From Paracoccaceae bacterium (lineage in GTDB: Bacteria > Pseudomonadota > Alphaproteobacteria > Rhodobacterales > Rhodobacteraceae), in the NCBI GenBank assembly GCA_007131465.1, contig SLQN01000156.1, positions 1 to 5,778 on the forward strand: a stretch of 5,778 nt of DNA, written 5' to 3'. The stretch's first letter is position 1. Each line of letters starts with the position of its first letter. The position numbers and the translations under genes are program-made. The notes under the pieces were generated by a model. The model saw only the letters and a list, made by a program, of their open reading frames with translations. It was not told the DNA's origin and did not search any database. Below, piece by piece: positions 1 through 3,700 of the stretch.

Positions 1-197
1 ATGGGACCCGATCCGACGGGAAAAGCCCGCCATCCCACAGCGACAGGACACCGACCCACCGCTGCGGGCCGTGCCATTTTCGTTGACCAGTTCCGAAATT
101 CGGGCAAGTTTGTGCAATCCCCGGTCGAGGCAACCTGTCGCGTCAACGGGGCCACGAACTATGCCTTGCTGCGCCCTTATGTCCATGGGGCGACCCC
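1..197. other. Left-edge stretch with no supported gene
   Basis: Plus frame 1 is open from base 1 to 300 and the codon-aligned minus frame is open from an ATG at 186 to the left edge, but neither translation resembles a family I know. Third-position GC in plus frame 1 is lower than in the clear genes of the window. Plus frame 3, the frame of the propeller gene, has a stop at about 84 and no ATG between that stop and 198. The stretch may be the upstream region of the propeller gene, or remains of its missing N-terminus in a shifted frame. The sequence alone does not decide between these. Confidence 0.4.
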
Positions 198-200
198 ATG
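184..200. repeat. Perfect 7-bp inverted repeat over the propeller start codon
   Basis: The arms CATGGGG (184-190) and CCCCATG (194-200) are exact reverse complements around the 3-nt loop CGA. The right arm contains the ATG proposed as the start of the propeller gene. By symmetry the left arm contains an ATG on the minus strand. In mRNA the hairpin would bury the start codon in a GC-rich stem. No Shine-Dalgarno sequence stands at the usual distance before 198. It may be a translational control element, or a sign that 198 is not the real start. Confidence 0.5.
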
Positions 201-1937
201 TGCGCGAAGGAAACCGCCGCTTTGCCCTACTCTCTTCTCCACCCTCTCTTCCGAGTCAGTTTTCCCGAGGCCATTCGCTATCCCGGCGGCGCTGTCGTGA
301 CCGACACCAACCAGAACGGCCTGCCAGAGTTGTTCATAATTCGCTACAGCGTACCCTGGGACCAACCGCCGGGAACGTTGCTTCCCATGTCGGTCTATGA
401 GTTCAACCTGGACGGCACGGCCACCGAAATATCGGGCGAGGTGCTGACCGAAGGCATCCCGATGACGGAATTCGGCCGTCAGATCATCCTGGCCGATCTC
501 AATGGCGACGGTATCGACGATGTCATCATCGCCGATCACGGCTATGACGCGGACCCCTTCCCCGGCGCGATGAACCGTGTCTATATCTCAAACGGTGAGG
601 GGCAGCTGGTCGATCGCTCCAACGATTTCAGCCGCGGCGAGACCTTCACCCATTCCGTCGCCGTGGGCGATATCGACGGCGACGGGCGGCCCGACATCCT
701 GTTTGGCGATCTTGGCGTGGATTCCCTTTATGTCGCGACCGTCGATACCGATGGTGCGGTGCTGTTCGACATCTTCGAACTGCCCGCCAACAACATCAAC
801 GAATTCTCCACGGTGAAGATGGCCGATCTCGACGGCAGTGGGCGCGACGCGATCATCCTCGGGGTGGACCAGAACATCGACGATGAGGGCCGCAGCGTGG
901 TGGCGCGCTGGACTGGGACGGAATTCGACATCACCTTCCTGCCCGCGCCCAGCCGTTACCCCAGTGTGATCAACCTCGATATCGCGGTGCGCGATCTCGA
1001 TGGCGACGGGCTGCAGGACATCATCTTGCTGCAGACGGCGGCCCGACCGTTCTATCAGGGCTTCTACATGCAATTCCTGACGCAGCAAGAAGACGGCAGT
1101 TTCATCGACAGCACGACCGACTATGTCGATCCCGCGATCTTCACCACTCCGAATGCAACTGGCCCCTGGGCGTCGCGGATGCTGTTTCACGACGTCACCG
1201 GCAACGGGCAGGAGGACATCTTCGTCGAGATGCGCTGGCCCGGCGCGCACCGTCTCTTGCTGCGGGGCGAGGACGGACGATTCGAAGCGACCGAGTTCAA
1301 CACGCCCGGCGCCAACGAGATTCTGGCCTTGGCGGATGTGACCGGCGACGGCCAGAAGGAATTGCTTCTGATCGAAGAGCGCTACGTCGACGTCATCGCC
1401 CTGGGCGCACAGCCCGACCTTTTGTGGGTCGATGTCTGGGACCGCAATTTCAGCGGCCTGGACGGGGCCGAAGTGGCGGTCACCATCGCCGGCGAGACGC
1501 AAACCGGTGTGGTCGAAGCGGGCTTTGTCACCTTCGACATCGCGCCGGGCAGCGTAGGCCAGGTGGAAGCGGTGCGCGCTTACGACGCCAGCGTGGACCC
1601 GGCGATAACCGCCCGGGATGCGCTGGAAGTGCTGCGCCTTGCCGTGGGGCTGCCGCCGTCCTGGGGGTTTACCAGCGCACACGACTTCATCGCCGCCGAC
1701 ATCAACCGCGACGGGCAGGTGACCGCAGGCGACGCGCTGGAAGTGCTGCGCACGGCGGTGGGCCTGGAAAGCGCCCATGCGCCGCAATGGGTATTCGTGG
1801 ATATGCATACCGATTTGTCGGGCATCACGCGCACAGCGGTCGATTACGACACCGGCATAGCGATCAATGCCCCGAGCGCGAACCTGGACGTGGCCATGAC
1901 CGGCATTCTGCTGGGCAACATGGAGGAGTATATCTGA
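198..1937 (+). CDS. FG-GAP/VCBS seven-repeat propeller protein with dockerin-like C-terminus
   Basis: The 579-residue product carries seven calcium-loop repeats of the D-x-[DNT]-x-[DNS]-G-x-x-[DE] type, starting near residues 36, 100, 158, 210, 266, 332 and 380 (for example ADLNGDGIDDVII and VGDIDGDGRPDILF). Seven units 48-66 residues apart fit a seven-bladed beta-propeller of the integrin-alpha/VCBS kind. Residues 410-460 form a short beta-rich linker. Residues 463-523 hold two dockerin-like F-hands. The second is canonical (DINRDGQVTAGDALEVL); the first is degenerate (DASVDPAITARDALEVL, with Ser and Pro at loop positions). A conserved tail from WVFVD to GILLGNMEEYI ends at the stop codon. 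Proteins of this kind are usually secreted or surface-bound and bind calcium; the ligand is unknown. No signal peptide is visible, and the first propeller loop lies only 36 residues from the ATG, so the N-terminus may be truncated or frameshifted. The start at 198 is the first ATG after an in-frame stop and has no clear ribosome binding site. Confidence 0.85.
   Translation: MCAKETAALPYSLLHPLFRVSFPEAIRYPGGAVVTDTNQNGLPELFIIRYSVPWDQPPGTLLPMSVYEFNLDGTATEISGEVLTEGIPMTEFGRQIILADLNGDGIDDVIIADHGYDADPFPGAMNRVYISNGEGQLVDRSNDFSRGETFTHSVAVGDIDGDGRPDILFGDLGVDSLYVATVDTDGAVLFDIFELPANNINEFSTVKMADLDGSGRDAIILGVDQNIDDEGRSVVARWTGTEFDITFLPAPSRYPSVINLDIAVRDLDGDGLQDIILLQTAARPFYQGFYMQFLTQQEDGSFIDSTTDYVDPAIFTTPNATGPWASRMLFHDVTGNGQEDIFVEMRWPGAHRLLLRGEDGRFEATEFNTPGANEILALADVTGDGQKELLLIEERYVDVIALGAQPDLLWVDVWDRNFSGLDGAEVAVTIAGETQTGVVEAGFVTFDIAPGSVGQVEAVRAYDASVDPAITARDALEVLRLAVGLPPSWGFTSAHDFIAADINRDGQVTAGDALEVLRTAVGLESAHAPQWVFVDMHTDLSGITRTAVDYDTGIAINAPSANLDVAMTGILLGNMEEYI
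1620..1751 (+). repeat. 18-bp direct repeat encoding the dockerin-like helix
   Basis: The 18-base word GCGCTGGAAGTGCTGCGC occurs exactly at 1620-1637 and again at 1734-1751. Both copies encode ALEVLR, the helix that follows the calcium loop in each half of the dockerin-like module. The DNA identity suggests either recent duplication or conversion of the two halves, or strong constraint. The flanking codons have diverged. Confidence 0.8.
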
Positions 1938-2208
1938 AAGACCGTCCGGAACCTTCAGCAAGATGTCATGGCCTTGTCAACAACCGGGCAACGCGCCTGA
2001 TGAGGGCGATGCGGAACCAGCGGAGGGGATGGGTCTGAAAGACAACCTTCTCTGGATCGCAATACTATGATTTCGTGTACTTTTTTAATGCCATCGTCCG
2101 ATGACGTGTAATGCAGAATTGTGTGCCCCGCACATCACGACGATCACGGCGGAGAGTGGGCCCAAGTCATCCTTGCGCTTTTCACGGGCCTACTCCAGCA
2201 TTTTGCAT
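1938..2208. other. Intergenic stretch between convergent gene ends, no gene seen
   Basis: No open frame here resembles a known protein. It contains an AT-rich patch at about 2058-2092 with a run of six T (2081-2086), but no stem precedes the T run on the plus strand, so I do not call a terminator. A weak 4-bp stem (GTCT-GAA-AGAC) sits near 2033-2043. The lower GC than in the flanking genes fits non-coding or decayed DNA. Confidence 0.5.
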
Positions 2209-2376
2209 TCAGGCATATTCCCCCATGCTCCCCAGCAATATCCCCGACATCGATTGCTGCGTATCTGCGGAAATGGAGGTGAGGTCGATGCCAGTGTCAT
2301 AGGCGACATTGCCACTGTCGATATCACCGAGATTGGCGTCATCATCGATGAACACCCAGCGCGGTCCATGCTCCGA
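2209..2376 (-). pseudogene. C-terminal remnant of a second dockerin-tail protein
   Basis: Read on the minus strand from 2376 to the stop at 2211-2209, one frame gives 55 residues that begin SEHGPRWVFIDDDANLGDI and end MSGILLGSMGEYA. They align without gaps to the last residues of the intact plus-strand propeller protein (PQWVFVD...MTGILLGNMEEYI), with 24 identities in 51 positions by hand count. The match covers the tail only. The calcium-binding F-hands that should precede it are absent, and upstream the frame runs into DNA that encodes a small membrane protein in another frame. There is no start codon or ribosome binding site of its own. I infer a truncated paralogue whose front was lost by a deletion joining it to phage-like DNA. 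The two related gene ends face each other about 270 bp apart. Confidence 0.7.
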
Positions 2377-2497
2377 AGCCACCCTGGCGGCGAAGGTTGA
2401 GAATGAACAGGGTGATGGTGAGTGCTGCGAGGACGAGAGCCGCCCCCCGCCACGCCCAAGGCCGGGCGAGAAGCCCGACCGGTATGCTGGCCCACAT
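2342..2497 (-). pseudogene. Small membrane protein, truncated phage Rz/spanin-like lysis protein
   Basis: A 51-codon frame starts at ATG 2497-2495, which overlaps the stop of the preceding frame as TGATG, an arrangement common in phage lysis cassettes. The first 37 residues (MWASIPVGLLARPWAWRGA, then a hydrophobic stretch ALVLAALTITLFIL, then NLRR) look like the N-terminal membrane anchor of a small Rz-like protein with a charged region after it. From about residue 38 the sequence runs out of frame over the dockerin-tail remnant and stops at 2342. The expected long, charged periplasmic part is missing. The phage lysis assignment rests on the topology and on the overlap with the frame upstream, not on a clear sequence signature. 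It could still be expressed as a short peptide. Confidence 0.4.
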
Positions 2498-2690
2498 CAG
2501 CGCAGGCCTTTCTTCCAGTCTTTGAGCCGCGCCCAGACAGCCACGGCGATCCCCGCCAGCGCCAGGGCGATGAACAGCCAGCGCAGGGTGTCCAGATAGG
2601 GCACCAGCGGCAGGACAGCGCCTTGCGCCTCGGCCAGCACCTCCTGTGCAACATCAACCCCGGCGGCACCGACGGTCTGATCGGTTGATG
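2497..2690 (-). pseudogene. C-terminal membrane segment of a phage-type lysis protein (lysozyme/holin-like)
   Basis: The minus-strand frame ending at 2499-2497 encodes DQTVGAAGVDVAQEVLAEA, a proline-containing turn, then LRWLFIALALAGIAVAVWA, a convincing transmembrane helix, and a basic end RLKDWKKGLR. This resembles the C-terminal anchor found on phage-type lysozymes and lysis-associated proteins of alphaproteobacteria. An ATG at 2700 gives a 67-codon frame, but that ATG lies inside sequence that makes better sense in another frame, so it is probably accidental and the true N-terminal domain is gone. The stop overlaps the start of the next small frame by one base. A stand-alone 67-residue single-span membrane protein cannot be excluded. 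Confidence 0.4.
2652..2690. repeat. 8-bp inverted repeat at the join of two phage-like fragments
   Basis: CATCAACC (2652-2659) and GGTTGATG (2683-2690) are perfect reverse complements 23 nt apart. The right arm lies at the point where the LamG-like fragment gives way to the lysis-protein fragment. It could be chance, or a trace of the event that joined the two pieces. Confidence 0.3.
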
Positions 2691-2940
2691 CTGTTGGCAT
2701 CGGCGTTGGGCGGCATGTAGCGAAAGCCCAGCCAGAGATCGCCTGCCGGTTCCGGCACCGCGCGCGAGAACCGGGAGGAACAGGAGTTGAAGCCGGTAGC
2801 GATGATCTCGTTCACGTGGAGACCGGCACCGAAGGCGCCCGCAATGGCACGTTTCCCGCAAGTTTTCCGCTGACATGGGACTTTCGTTCAGTGTCGATGC
2901 CGTCAAATATGGCGATAGTGCCAAGCTTCTGATAGGCGCG
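2684..2940 (-). pseudogene. Frameshifted fragment resembling a phage tail / LamG-like protein
   Basis: Two minus-strand frames read as one protein if joined near 2845. The first gives RAYQKLGTIAIFDGIDTERK and SHVSGKLAGNVP. The second gives AGAFGAGLHVNEIIATGFNS, SRFSRAVPEPAGDLWLGFRY and MPPNADANSIN. The pattern of a glycine-rich G-x-F-G-x-G-L strand followed by D-L-W-L-G-F-R-Y resembles the LamG/concanavalin-like proteins of alphaproteobacterial phage tails. I saw this by eye and have no profile support. The first frame stops at 2814-2812 and the second has stops upstream at 2905 and 2890, so no single frame covers both. After SIN at about 2686 the resemblance ends abruptly, where the lysis-protein fragment begins in a different frame. 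I take it as a broken remnant. The start is not identifiable. Confidence 0.3.
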
Positions 2941-3094
2941 GATTAGATAGACAGCGCCGGCCGCGCATTGCGTCGAACGCACCGTACCCCACTCTGCAGC
3001 GCCGTAACCCGTTCAACATCGACAACCGCACCACTGAGTAAAACTCCGAGACGGCGCCTGCGCAAAGGCCTGTTATCGCCGCAAATAAAGTGTT

Positions 3095-3700
3095 TCAGAC
3101 GCCTGCGGGGTTTTCCACTTCACGACCGATTGCCTCGAGGTCCGAATAGCGGTCGCCAATACGGTGATGCGGCCGTCCGCGCGTTGCGGCACCGAGTGCC
3201 ACCACCAGTTCGTCGTGGCCAGGCGCGTCGGGGATCGAAAACTGAACCGTCAGATAATGCGATCGGCGGCCGCTGTCGTGCTTGTCCATCAGGGGGATCT
3301 GGATCTGCGTGTTGGCGGGCCCGCGACCATTGGTGAAGCCCAGATAGGTCTTGGCGCTCACGGCTTCGCGGTAGAAGTTGCCGAAGTTCAGCGTGTGGAT
3401 GAGCGCCGAGCCGTGTTCCAGTTCGCAGGCCGTCCCGGCGAGTGATGCCTTGCCATAGGCTTCGATGGCTTCGCCCGACCCGGCCAGGGCGATAAGCCTG
3501 TCAGTAAGCAGCTTGCCCAATACCGGCGCCATCCTGCGGATCTCTGGTTGTAGGTCTTCGACAAAGTCGCGCCCGGCCCATGGGTTGCGCACGACAGCGG
3601 CAACCCCGATCAGGCGCAGCGGTGGCGTGCAGGCGCGGCCTCCGTCCGAATGTATGTCCTCGTCATAGGTGACGACCTTGCGCAATTCAGGAAGCGACAT
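3095..3700 (-). CDS. DUF1185 / amino acid synthesis (AA_synth) family protein
   Basis: The 201-residue product matches the DUF1185 ('amino acid synthesis') family along its whole length, by recognition. It has the N-terminal RKVVTYDEDIHSDGG segment, the region AAVVRNPWAGRDFVEDL (residues 34-50), the AYGKASLAG and LEHGSALIHTLNFGN segments (81-108), and the highly conserved C-terminal part RSHYLTVQFSIPDAP with GAATRGRPHHRIGDRY (146-185). The length is normal for the family. The biochemical role of this family is not established and the family name should not be taken as a function. I chose the ATG at 3700 because AAGGAG lies six bases before it. An in-frame ATG at 3718 would include that Shine-Dalgarno inside the gene. 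The start overlaps the end of the upstream CoA-transferase/flavin reductase gene by 14 nt, so translation is probably coupled and the two proteins likely serve one pathway. No terminator is obvious after the stop. Confidence 0.88.
   Translation of the reverse strand: MSLPELRKVVTYDEDIHSDGGRACTPPLRLIGVAAVVRNPWAGRDFVEDLQPEIRRMAPVLGKLLTDRLIALAGSGEAIEAYGKASLAGTACELEHGSALIHTLNFGNFYREAVSAKTYLGFTNGRGPANTQIQIPLMDKHDSGRRSHYLTVQFSIPDAPGHDELVVALGAATRGRPHHRIGDRYSDLEAIGREVENPAGV

Noticed and set aside
588..1961. Long minus-strand open frame of 457 codons opposite the propeller gene
   Set aside because: It is the antisense shadow of a repeat-rich GC-biased gene. Its translation has no recognisable domain, while the plus strand shows seven regular calcium loops.
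2058..2092. AT-rich patch with a T6 run as a possible terminator for the propeller gene
   Set aside because: No GC-rich stem precedes the T run on the plus strand, and it lies more than 100 bases after the stop codon.
2085..2189. Minus-strand 34-codon open stretch (AREKRKDDLGPLSAVIVV...)
   Set aside because: It has no start codon, is very short, directly follows a stop, and I could not match it to a transposase or other family.
2190..2924. Minus-strand open frame of 244 codons across the mosaic region
   Set aside because: The translation is rich in Arg, Pro, Ser and Cys with no domain pattern. The sensible protein pieces in the same DNA lie in the other two minus frames.
1938..3094. tRNA, CRISPR array or intact insertion sequence in the long gap
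   Set aside because: I saw no cloverleaf-like T-arm motif, no regularly spaced repeats, and no transposase or terminal inverted repeat pair.
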